A DNA stretch of 64,000 nucleotides from Marinobacter vulgaris (GTDB lineage: Bacteria > Pseudomonadota > Gammaproteobacteria > Pseudomonadales > Oleiphilaceae), in the NCBI RefSeq assembly GCF_003344045.1, contig NZ_QFWX01000006.1, positions 248,001 to 312,000 on the forward strand, written 5' to 3'. Below are positions 1 through 7,382 of the stretch, piece after piece. Below the pieces are notes generated by a model. That model saw only the letters and a list, made by a program, of their open reading frames with translations, was not told the DNA's origin and ran no database searches. The position numbers and the translations under genes were made by a program. Within the stretch, counting starts at the first letter, position 1, and each line of letters opens with the position of its first letter.

Positions 1-602
1 CTGGAGCAGGCTGGCTGAATACTGGGGAAGTGACCACCGAGCCATCATTTTCGCTCCCTTTGTCAGTGGATACCACCGGACTCGAAGATAATCAGCGCTT
101 CACCACAGAGGTGATTATTGACTATGACCCGCTTAATGGTGAGGCAGGCACCCTGACAGTCCCGATTTCCCTGCGACTGGGCACTTCGCCGGACGAGCGG
201 GATGCAGGCAGGCACTACGTACTTCTGGTCAGCGCCGATGACGAACGCGATACCATTGAGCAGACAGTGGTTTCTGCAAGCGATGGTCAGTACCGTTTTG
301 CCTTCGATGAGGTCGAGCCCGGAGAATACTTTCTGGTGTCAGGCACGGATATGGACAACAACGGCCTGATCTGCGAGAACGGCGAGGCCTGTGCCGAATA
401 CCCGGTCAATGGCCTGCCGGAGAAGATCGTGGTTGGCGACGAATCACTCGGAGGAATAACCCTGACCACCAGCTTCCGCCGCCCCACCATTGCAGCCATG
501 GGCGGCCTGCCGCGGACCGGATTTGAAGGCTATCGCCTGAAATCCGCTGGTGAGAAAGAGCATAATGATGTGCCACTTCGCAGCCTGGAGAACGAACGTT
601 GA
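1..602 (+). CDS. C-terminal part of a probable secreted protein (cut by window start)
   Basis: The reading frame is open from the first base (first full codon at 3-5) to the TGA at 600-602, so this is the 3' end of a longer gene. The GTG at 30 is not needed as a start. The visible ~200 residues are acidic and look beta-rich, with an Asp/Asn-rich turn (DMDNNGLICENG) containing two of the cysteines, suggesting an extracellular calcium-influenced domain. It runs straight into a PrcB-like lipoprotein gene with a TTGA-type overlap. From memory, that arrangement follows subtilisin-type (S8) serine proteases in related marine bacteria, so this may be the tail of such a protease. No catalytic residues are visible here, so that is inference. 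Confidence 0.6.
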   Translation, partial: GAGWLNTGEVTTEPSFSLPLSVDTTGLEDNQRFTTEVIIDYDPLNGEAGTLTVPISLRLGTSPDERDAGRHYVLLVSADDERDTIEQTVVSASDGQYRFAFDEVEPGEYFLVSGTDMDNNGLICENGEACAEYPVNGLPEKIVVGDESLGGITLTTSFRRPTIAAMGGLPRTGFEGYRLKSAGEKEHNDVPLRSLENER

Positions 603-1090
603 CTACCCGTTTCATACACATGACAGTGCTGGCACTGGCCATCACCCTGGTGGCAGGCTGTTCTGTCAACCGCTCGGCAACCGCCAGTGGTGCACCTCTG
701 GCCCGCCAGGTGACGGAATCCGACCATTGTGGCCTGACAGCACCGGGGCTGGTTTACATCAGTAATGCCAGTGAGCTGGACAGGTTGCGGCGCCTGCCCT
801 CCGGAAATCTCTCCATTAACCAGCTCCGGGCAATTGATCTGGAGCGGGAGCACCTGGTGCTTGTAGGGCTGGGACAGAAGCCCACCGGCGGCTACGGCCT
901 GACCTTGAGGTCCGCGGAGATCGTTGATGGCGTGCTGGAGCTGACTCTCAATGCCCGCAAGCCGCCGCAGGATGCTATGGTCACCCAGGTGTTGACCACA
1001 CCCTGCGCCGTCATCGCAATCACTCCTGAGGACTGGAAGCAGCTCAGGGTATCCGGCGAAGGTCTAGATACCATCACACGTCAACAATAG
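599..1090 (+). CDS. PrcB-like lipoprotein
   Basis: This is a 163-residue protein. Residues 1-21 form a lipoprotein signal: a short basic start, a hydrophobic stretch, then the lipobox VAGC with the acylated Cys at 21. The mature part contains a 'GQKPTGGYGL' stretch followed by a 'VLTTPCAVIAI' strand, the pattern of the C-terminal domain of the protease-complex subunit PrcB. The TTG at 599 overlaps the upstream stop and supplies the positive residues of the signal peptide; the ATG at 620 is the alternative start. Translational coupling suggests it works with the upstream secreted protein, perhaps as an inhibitor or stabiliser. That role is inferred from the family name only. Confidence 0.65.
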   Translation: MTTRFIHMTVLALAITLVAGCSVNRSATASGAPLARQVTESDHCGLTAPGLVYISNASELDRLRRLPSGNLSINQLRAIDLEREHLVLVGLGQKPTGGYGLTLRSAEIVDGVLELTLNARKPPQDAMVTQVLTTPCAVIAITPEDWKQLRVSGEGLDTITRQQ

Positions 1091-1204
1091 TGGCGCCCAG
1101 CGGCCCTGATCTGTACCAGCCCAAATCAACCGTTGATCTTTCTCCTCGAATCCCTAAGCTATGGCGCAGCTTAAAAAACAAACCCGTGGAGTCGCTTTCT
1201 TCCC

Positions 1205-3100
1205 ATGAGCCAGAAACAGTACAACGCAGACGCCATTGAAGTTCTTAGTGGTCTGGACCCGGTTCGCAAACGCCCGGGCATGTACACCGACACCAGTCGA
1301 CCCAACCATCTGGCCCAGGAAGTCATTGATAACAGCGTCGATGAGGCACTGGCAGGTCATGCCCGTCGCATTGATGTCGTCCTCCACAGCGACGGCTCGC
1401 TCAGCGTTGAAGACGATGGCCGCGGTATGCCGGTGGATATGCACAAGGAGCATGGGGTGCCGGGTGTCGAGCTGATCCTGACCCGCCTTCATGCCGGCGG
1501 CAAGTTCTCCCAGGGCAACTACAATTTCTCCGGTGGTCTGCACGGGGTCGGTGTGTCCGTGGTCAACGCGCTGTCGACCCACCTTGAGGTGTTGATCAAG
1601 CGCGACGGCCAGATGCACAGGATGACGTTTGCGAACGGCCACAAACAGACCGATCTTGAGGCCGTAGATACGGTTGGCAAGCGCAATACCGGCACCCGGC
1701 TGACGTTCACGCCGGACCCCAGCTATTTCGACAGTCCGAAGTTTTCTGTCAGCCGTCTGCGCCATAACCTCCGCGCCAAGGCCGTTCTCTGCCCGGGTCT
1801 GACGATCACCTTCCTGCAGGAGCAGACCGGAGACAAGGACGAGTGGTGTTACGAGGGTGGGCTGCGCGACTACCTGCGTACCGAGTTGGCCGACATTGAG
1901 GCGGTTCCACTGGAGCCCTTCACCGGCAGTTTCTCGGGCAACAAGGAAGCCGTGGACTGGGCCATCCAGTGGCTGCCGGAAGGTGGCGAAGCGGTGATGG
2001 AAAGTTACGTCAACCTGATCCCCACTGCCCAGGGCGGCACTCACGTTAATGGACTGCGCACCGGCCTGCTGGAAGCCATGCGGGAATTCTGCGAGTTCCG
2101 CAGCCTGCTGCCCCGCGGCGTAAAGCTGTCCCCCGAGGACATCTGGGAGCGCTGTGCCTACGTGCTGTCTTTCAAGATGCAGGAACCCCAGTTCTCGGGC
2201 CAGACCAAGGAGCGCCTGTCGTCCCGTGAAGCCGCCGCATTTATCTCCGGCGTGGTCAAGGATGCTTTCAGCCTGTGGCTGAATCAGCATACCGATGTTG
2301 CCGAAGCGCTCGCCGAGCTGTTTATCAGCAACGCCCAGCGCCGGCTTCGTGCCAGCAAGAAAGTCGCCCGCAAGAGGGTCACTTCCGGGCCGGCACTGCC
2401 CGGCAAGCTGGCGGACTGTTCCGGCAGCGACAGCAACCGCTCCGAGCTCTTTCTGGTGGAAGGTGATTCGGCCGGCGGTTCCGCCAAACAGGCCCGCGAC
2501 CGGGAATTCCAGGCGGTGATGCCTTTGCGAGGCAAGATCCTCAACACCTGGGAAGTGGACTCCAATGAAATCCTTGCGTCACAGGAAGTCCACGACATCG
2601 CCGTTGCCATCGGCGTAGACCCGGGCTCCGACAAGCTCGACGGCCTGCGCTACAACAAGATCTGTATCCTCGCCGATGCCGACTCCGATGGGCTGCACAT
2701 CGCCACCCTGTTGTGCGCGCTGTTCGTCAAACATTTCCGCCCGTTGGTCGCCGCCGGCCATGTGTTCGTGGCCATGCCACCGCTGTACCGGGTGGATCTG
2801 GGCAAGGAAACCTTCTACGCTCTGGACGAGCACGAGAAACAGGGCATCCTTGATCGCCTGGCGGCGGAAAACCGCCGTGGCAAAATCTCCGTCACCCGCT
2901 TCAAGGGCCTCGGTGAGATGAACCCGCTTCAGCTCCGGGAAACCACCATGGCCCCGGATACCCGCAGGCTGGTGATGCTCACCATCGCAGACGGCGACGA
3001 CACCGACAGCCGCATGGACATGCTGTTGGGCAAAAAACGGGCGTCCGATCGCCGGGTGTGGCTGGAGACCTACGGCAACATGGCCGATATCGAGGTGTAA
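1205..3100 (+). CDS. parE: DNA topoisomerase IV subunit B
   Basis: ATPase subunit of topoisomerase IV, which decatenates replicated chromosomes as ParC2ParE2. The 631 residues show a GHKL ATPase domain first (VIDNSVDEAL, DDGRGMP, then GGLHGVGVSVVNAL) and a transducer domain. A TOPRIM domain follows with EGDSAGG near residue 419, PLRGKILN, and the metal-binding DADSDG near 490. RFKGLGEMN lies near the C-terminus. The length is that of ParE; GyrB is usually about 800 residues because it carries an insertion. The partner parC lies 4.3 kb downstream on the same strand with four unrelated genes and a remnant between, so the two subunits are not in one operon. Confidence 0.97.
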   Translation: MSQKQYNADAIEVLSGLDPVRKRPGMYTDTSRPNHLAQEVIDNSVDEALAGHARRIDVVLHSDGSLSVEDDGRGMPVDMHKEHGVPGVELILTRLHAGGKFSQGNYNFSGGLHGVGVSVVNALSTHLEVLIKRDGQMHRMTFANGHKQTDLEAVDTVGKRNTGTRLTFTPDPSYFDSPKFSVSRLRHNLRAKAVLCPGLTITFLQEQTGDKDEWCYEGGLRDYLRTELADIEAVPLEPFTGSFSGNKEAVDWAIQWLPEGGEAVMESYVNLIPTAQGGTHVNGLRTGLLEAMREFCEFRSLLPRGVKLSPEDIWERCAYVLSFKMQEPQFSGQTKERLSSREAAAFISGVVKDAFSLWLNQHTDVAEALAELFISNAQRRLRASKKVARKRVTSGPALPGKLADCSGSDSNRSELFLVEGDSAGGSAKQARDREFQAVMPLRGKILNTWEVDSNEILASQEVHDIAVAIGVDPGSDKLDGLRYNKICILADADSDGLHIATLLCALFVKHFRPLVAAGHVFVAMPPLYRVDLGKETFYALDEHEKQGILDRLAAENRRGKISVTRFKGLGEMNPLQLRETTMAPDTRRLVMLTIADGDDTDSRMDMLLGKKRASDRRVWLETYGNMADIEV

Positions 3101-3201
3101 TTCTCTTCATATTCTTATTGGTGCTTTAAACAGCATCCTTTATTCTTTCTAAGCTTCCGGCAAACTCGCTATCCTGCCCCTTTTGTTCAAGGGAACACCG
3201 G

Positions 3202-4977
3202 ATGGAGTGGCAGGGCTGGTTTGCTTTAAGTCTGGCGGGAATGGCGCTGCTGCTGATGAGTGTCGGGCGCTTTGGCCCGCACCTGGTCATGATGGGCGTG
3301 CTCATCGTGTTGAGCGCCACTGGCATTGTAACGGCAGATCAGGCCCTGGCAGGATTCAGTAACACCGGCCTGATCACCGTAGTGGCCATGTTTGTGGTGG
3401 CCGCCGGCATTCACCATTCCGGTGGTGTCGATCTGGTGGTTCATCACCTGCTGCGCTCTCCCCGCACCGTACGTTCGGCCCAGGCCCGCATTGCCTTCCC
3501 TGTCGCCTTGCTGAGTGGTTTTCTCAACAATACCCCCGTGGTTGCCACCATGATTCCGGCGGTTCACGCCTGGTCGCGAAAAATTGGCATTTCGCCCTCG
3601 AAACTGATGATTCCCCTGAGTTATTCCGCCATCCTCGGCGGTACGCTGACACTGATCGGCACCAGCACCAACCTGGTGGTCAACGGGCAATACCAGCAGC
3701 TGACCGGGGAAGACGGGTTTTCGATCTTCTCCATCACTGCTGTCGGGTTGCCGGTGGCGGTGATTGGTCTGGCCGTGATGCTGCTGGTGCTGCCGAGGGC
3801 CTTGCCCGATCGGAAGGACCAGCAGAAGTTCGGATCCATGCGGGAATTTACTCTGGAGGTGGCGGTTGCCTTCGATGGGCCGCTGGTGGGCAAGAGTGTT
3901 GGCGAGGCCGGTCTGCGTGAGCTTGAACGGCTCTACCTGGTTGAGATCGAACGGGATGGCAGCGTGGTTACGGCAGTACCCTCGGAAGAACGCCTGCGGG
4001 GAGGCGACCGCTTGGTGTTTGCCGGCGATACCCAGGCTATTTCCGACGTGCTGCGGATCAACGGCATTGTCCCCTCCGTTCATGATGACGAGCCCAGCCT
4101 GAGTAAAGATCGTGCAGAGCGCCGGCTGGTGGAAGCCGCCCTCTCCCCGCAGTCGGAGGTGCTTGGCCTGACCATTCGCGATGCCCGCTTCCGGGATCGT
4201 TATGGTGCCGTGGTGCTGGCGGTTGCGCGGGGTGGTGAGCGGGTCTCCGGCAACCTTGGCAATATCCGGCTCAGGACCGGGGATGTCCTGCTGCTGGAAG
4301 CCCGCCCGGCGTTCGTCAGTCGTCAGCGGTACGCCAAGGATTTCCTGCTGATCAACGACCTGGAAACCGAAACACCGCGTCACGACCGGGCCTATCTGTC
4401 CTGGGGAATCCTGCTGGTGCTGGTGGGCGCTGCGGCCCTGGGCATGCTGAGCATGCTCAACGCGGCATTGATGGGGGCTGCCCTGATGGTTCTCAGTGGT
4501 TGCTGCTCGGTTGGCCAGGCCCAGAAGGCGGTGGATGTGCCTGTCATACTGACCATTGCCGCGTCCTTTGCGTTGGGGGCGGCGCTTCAGGAAACCGGCG
4601 CGGCCGCCTTCCTGGCCGAGGGGATATTGGATGTCAGCAGTGGCCATCCTCTACTGACAGTCCTGCTGGTGTATTTTTCGGTATCGGTTCTCACCGAAGT
4701 GATCACCAATAACGCCGCAGCGGTGTTGGTGTTACCGATCGTATTGTCGATGACGGCCACTTTGGGTATCGCCCCGGAGCCTTATGTGATTGCGGTAATG
4801 ATGGCGGCTTCAGCCAGCTTTGCCACGCCGCTGGGGTACCAGACCAATATGATGGTATTCGGCCCGGGTGGTTACCGGTTCATGGATTTTGTAAAGGTGG
4901 GCCTGCCGATGAACCTGTTCATCGGGCTGGTCACTGTCTGGGTAATTTCGCTGGTTTACGGGATCAAACTTTCCTGA
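3202..4977 (+). CDS. SLC13-family permease with two TrkA-C domains
   Basis: Inner-membrane transporter of 591 residues. Residues ~1-200 and ~395-590 are hydrophobic helices with the divalent-anion/sodium symporter signatures: FLNNTPVVATMIP and LIGTSTNLVVNG in the first half, VITNNAAAVLVLPI and FATPLGYQTNMMV in the second. Between the halves lie two cytoplasmic TrkA-C (RCK-C) regulatory domains, ~215-290 and ~305-385. This layout is typical of the SLC13 group transporting sulfate, dicarboxylates or similar anions; the substrate cannot be told from sequence. The ATG follows 'caagggaacaccgg'. The gene stands alone, and its 3' end overlaps by 14 bp a decayed leftward gene. Confidence 0.9.
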   Translation: MEWQGWFALSLAGMALLLMSVGRFGPHLVMMGVLIVLSATGIVTADQALAGFSNTGLITVVAMFVVAAGIHHSGGVDLVVHHLLRSPRTVRSAQARIAFPVALLSGFLNNTPVVATMIPAVHAWSRKIGISPSKLMIPLSYSAILGGTLTLIGTSTNLVVNGQYQQLTGEDGFSIFSITAVGLPVAVIGLAVMLLVLPRALPDRKDQQKFGSMREFTLEVAVAFDGPLVGKSVGEAGLRELERLYLVEIERDGSVVTAVPSEERLRGGDRLVFAGDTQAISDVLRINGIVPSVHDDEPSLSKDRAERRLVEAALSPQSEVLGLTIRDARFRDRYGAVVLAVARGGERVSGNLGNIRLRTGDVLLLEARPAFVSRQRYAKDFLLINDLETETPRHDRAYLSWGILLVLVGAAALGMLSMLNAALMGAALMVLSGCCSVGQAQKAVDVPVILTIAASFALGAALQETGAAAFLAEGILDVSSGHPLLTVLLVYFSVSVLTEVITNNAAAVLVLPIVLSMTATLGIAPEPYVIAVMMAASASFATPLGYQTNMMVFGPGGYRFMDFVKVGLPMNLFIGLVTVWVISLVYGIKLS

Positions 4978-5389
4978 CAGCGGTCTCGGTAGGGTTGGCC
5001 AGGACGTCGCAGGAAAGCACCCTCAGTTGGCCGTTGTGGTAATAGCCCGGTTGGGCGATCGCCTGGCGCAGGTATTGCTGATACCACGCGGGAAGACACC
5101 TTCAGAAGTAGCCAGTTCAGCTGGTCCTGGAAATCCGAATAGTTGCAAATGTGCAGATAGCGGCAGAGTCGGTCAGGTAGAAAGGTTTTAACCTCAGGTG
5201 AGGGCAAAGAGTGCCAAAACCTGCGGATCATTGCCGCGATTTCATTTAAAAACAGGTTTGTATAACAACAGGCGAGCCAGATACAGCGCAAGGGAGGGCG
5301 CCAAAAGGGGGAGTGGACGGCTCGCGGGGAGCCGCCGCGAATCAGTTGTTGCTAGGGACGACGACAGACTCGTCGAATTCCATTTCCAT
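4964..5389 (-). pseudogene. Frame-broken remnant of an unidentified protein gene
   Basis: No intact gene occupies 4978-5654, but the minus strand has protein-like sequence spread over several frames. Reading leftward: a 15-codon frame with a good ribosome site (5342-5389, see findings); a hydrophobic stretch ending YLARLLLYKPVFK; a stretch with IRRFWHSLPSPEVKTFLPD and YSDFQDQLNWLLLKV; and, one base out of frame near 5100, WYQQYLRQAIAQPGYYHNG then LSCDVLANPTETAVRKV, stopping at 4964. The amino-acid character of each piece is coherent, while the frames do not join. This suggests a gene inactivated by several indels. I do not recognise the parent family. Real short genes or coincidence remain possible. 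Confidence 0.35.
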
Positions 5390-5539
5390 GTCTCTTCCTC
5401 TCGTTCAATGAGTAACCCGAACCGGGCATGCAGAATATAAGTAAAGTTTATCCCCGCCATGGTTTTCTACAATCAGTAAAACCCGTATCAGACCAAAGAT
5501 ATAGGGGGAAGTACCTGGTCGGTGTCCGGCAAGATCATC

Positions 5540-5556
5540 GGTCAGAATTTCTGACC
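5540..5556. promoter_or_regulatory. 17-bp perfect inverted repeat upstream of the cytochrome b561 gene
   Basis: GGTCAGA-att-TCTGACC is a perfect 7-bp dyad with a 3-bp centre, 98 bp before the cytochrome b561 start. Its length and position fit a dimeric repressor or activator site controlling the b561-yceI pair. No regulator gene is adjacent, so the binding protein is unknown. Confidence 0.35.
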
Positions 5557-5654
5557 TAAGTATGCAAAACATTTTGATTGGCTTTACGGGTGCCTGTTTC
5601 TACACTGCCCTCAGGTCATCAACGGGTATCAGGGCACTGAAAACGGAGAAATTT

Positions 5655-6215
5655 ATGCAGGTACGCAATACGGCCACGGGTTTTGGGGTAGTCACCATTG
5701 CGATGCACTGGCTGGTTGCCGTTGCCGTCTTCGGCCTGTTTGGTCTTGGCTACTGGATGGTCGGGCTGTCCTATTACGACGACTGGTATCGCACGGCGCC
5801 GGACATCCATCGTAGCGTTGGTATTCTGTTATTGATAGTCATGGTCCTACGGCTGGCCTGGCGTCTCGCTAACCCGGTACCCCGTCCGCTGCCGAATCAC
5901 AGCCGCTTCGAGGTGCTGGCGGCCCATAGTGCGCACCTGTTGATGTATGTGCTGGTTTTTGTCGCAATGATCAGTGGGTATCTCATTTCCACGGCGGACG
6001 GCTCATCCATCAGCGTGTTTGACTGGTTTGAAGTGCCATCAGTCACTGGAAGAATCAAAGGCATGGAGGACATAGCCGGGCTTGTTCACTATTGGGCAAC
6101 CTGGGCCCTGGTGGTACTTGCTGGCCTGCATGGTCTGGCCGCCATAAAGCACCATCTGATTGACCGAGATGACACTCTTCGGCGTATGCTGGGGACGGAC
6201 CGTCGCCAACACTGA
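5655..6215 (+). CDS. Cytochrome b561-family membrane protein
   Basis: A 186-residue four-helix inner-membrane b-type cytochrome. The histidines expected to bind two haems lie in or beside the membrane helices: the AMHW motif at residue 18, PDIHRSVG near 55, and AHSAHLL, LVHYW and GLHGLAAIKHH later on. The start at 5655 is preceded by acggag at a 6-base distance and by no better site; an in-frame ATG at 5562 would add 31 residues that do not look like family sequence. The next gene is a periplasmic YceI protein 53 bp away. A b561-YceI pair is common in proteobacteria (yceJ-yceI in E. coli) and suggests quinol-linked electron transfer with YceI binding a polyisoprenoid or quinone. Confidence 0.85.
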   Translation: MQVRNTATGFGVVTIAMHWLVAVAVFGLFGLGYWMVGLSYYDDWYRTAPDIHRSVGILLLIVMVLRLAWRLANPVPRPLPNHSRFEVLAAHSAHLLMYVLVFVAMISGYLISTADGSSISVFDWFEVPSVTGRIKGMEDIAGLVHYWATWALVVLAGLHGLAAIKHHLIDRDDTLRRMLGTDRRQH

Positions 6216-6268
6216 ACTGAACAACGTCGATAATTTTGCCTTCGGGCGGTTTCAACAAGGAGATGAAC

Positions 6269-6850
6269 ATGAAAAAACTGCTACTCGTTTCCGCTGTCTC
6301 GCTGACGATGGCTGGCGGGGCCCAGGCGTCCGAGCACAGTGGGACCTATGCGTTCGATACCAAGGGCGCGCACCAGTTTATTACCTTCAAGATTTCCCAT
6401 CTGGGTTACAGCTGGCTTTACGGCCGGTTTAATGATTTCGATGGTGAATTTGTCTACGACGCGGAAAATCCGGAGAACAGTTCAGTCGAGGTGATCGTGG
6501 ACACCTCCAGCGTTGATTCCAATCACGCAGAGCGCGACAAGCACCTGCGAGAGGAAGACTTCCTGTATGTCAGCGAATACCCGGAAGCGACCTTCAAGAG
6601 CACGCGGGTTGAGGTGGACGACGAAGGGGAGGCTGACATTATCGGCGACCTGACCCTGCGAGGTGTCACCAGGGAGGTCACCCTTGATGTGGAAATGCTT
6701 GGTCACGGGGAGGATCCCTGGGGAGGCTATCGCATGGGTTTTGAGGCGGGCACCGAGTTCAAGTTGACTGATTTCGGTATTCCCATGGATCTGGGTAAGG
6801 CGTCCGAGACGGTTGAAATGATTATTTCGGTGGAGGGTATTCGTCAGTGA
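6269..6850 (+). CDS. yceI: YceI-family periplasmic polyisoprenoid-binding protein
   Basis: A 193-residue protein with a classical signal peptide, MKKLLLVSAVSLTMAGGAQA, cleaved before Ser21. The mature part has the YceI lipocalin-like barrel features: 'GTYAFDTKGAHQFITFKISH' at the start, VDTSSVDSNHAERDKHL in the middle, then FLYVSEYPEATFKST and LTLRGVTREVTL. The start at 6269 follows aaggag by 7 bases; the nearby in-frame ATG at 6263 is too close to that site. YceI proteins bind long isoprenoid lipids or quinones in the periplasm. With the b561 partner upstream it probably acts in electron or isoprenoid handling; the ligand here is not known. Confidence 0.9.
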   Translation: MKKLLLVSAVSLTMAGGAQASEHSGTYAFDTKGAHQFITFKISHLGYSWLYGRFNDFDGEFVYDAENPENSSVEVIVDTSSVDSNHAERDKHLREEDFLYVSEYPEATFKSTRVEVDDEGEADIIGDLTLRGVTREVTLDVEMLGHGEDPWGGYRMGFEAGTEFKLTDFGIPMDLGKASETVEMIISVEGIRQ

Positions 6851-6857
6851 TGCCAGC

Positions 6858-6896
6858 AGTCTGACCACCGCCGGGCCTGCCGTAGGTGGTCAGACT
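6858..6896. terminator. 12-bp perfect hairpin after yceI
   Basis: AGTCTGACCACC pairs with GGTGGTCAGACT around a 15-base loop, starting 8 bases after the yceI stop. There is no run of T on either side, so it is a stabilising or pausing hairpin rather than a textbook intrinsic terminator. It lies between yceI and a leftward small gene, so it could serve both strands. Confidence 0.5.
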
Positions 6897-6932
6897 TGAT
6901 CCTGTCGTGCCCGCCTTCAGGCCACAAACCGC

Positions 6933-7172
6933 CTAATACAGATCACTGGACTGTCGGGAGCCACTGTTATTGCGGCAGAGATGGCGCTGGCGCCAGAACT
7001 GACCAAAGAAGATGACCAGCCCGATCAGAAGTCCAGCCCAGAGATAGGGCTCTGCCAGCTGGAAGGTACCGCTTATGGCGAACTCGACCAGAAGCATCAG
7101 TGCCAGAGCAAGAACAGCGTTCACCAGGGCCGTGATCATGGCCTGCCCGCAGGCTTTCAGGTCGGGTCTCAT
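6933..7172 (-). CDS. Small two-helix membrane protein, unknown function
   Basis: A 79-residue protein not assigned to a family. Residues ~11-33 and ~43-60 are hydrophobic helices, the second containing WAGLLIGLVIFF. The tail is polar and basic (WRQRHLCRNNSGSRQ). The start is well supported: the minus strand reads ggaga, three bases, then ATG. It is convergent with yceI and divergent from parC, so it is a single-gene unit. No catalytic residues are visible. It could be an accessory of a transporter or stress membrane protein, but the sequence does not show which. Confidence 0.6.
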   Translation of the reverse strand: MRPDLKACGQAMITALVNAVLALALMLLVEFAISGTFQLAEPYLWAGLLIGLVIFFGQFWRQRHLCRNNSGSRQSSDLY

Positions 7173-7382
7173 AGTTCTCCACTCTTGGGTGTCATGAAAC
7201 GTATCTTTGTTTTACCGTTTGTGAGCATACGTCTCGGGTTACACTCGCTCCATGCGGGAATTCCGCTATTGGAAATCCGACGGGGTGTTGGAGTATCCGC
7301 CCCCGCCTCCATATAATGTGCCCTCCGGCCAACCAGCAGACTATGTAAAGCAACTCACGCAACTTACACCAAAGGGGCATCC

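Noticed and set aside
1154..2290. 378-codon minus-strand frame opposite parE
   Set aside because: A shadow of parE with no ribosome site or family motif.
5319..5335. CGGCTC/GAGCCG hairpin as a terminator
   Set aside because: Neither strand has a T run and no intact upstream gene needs it.
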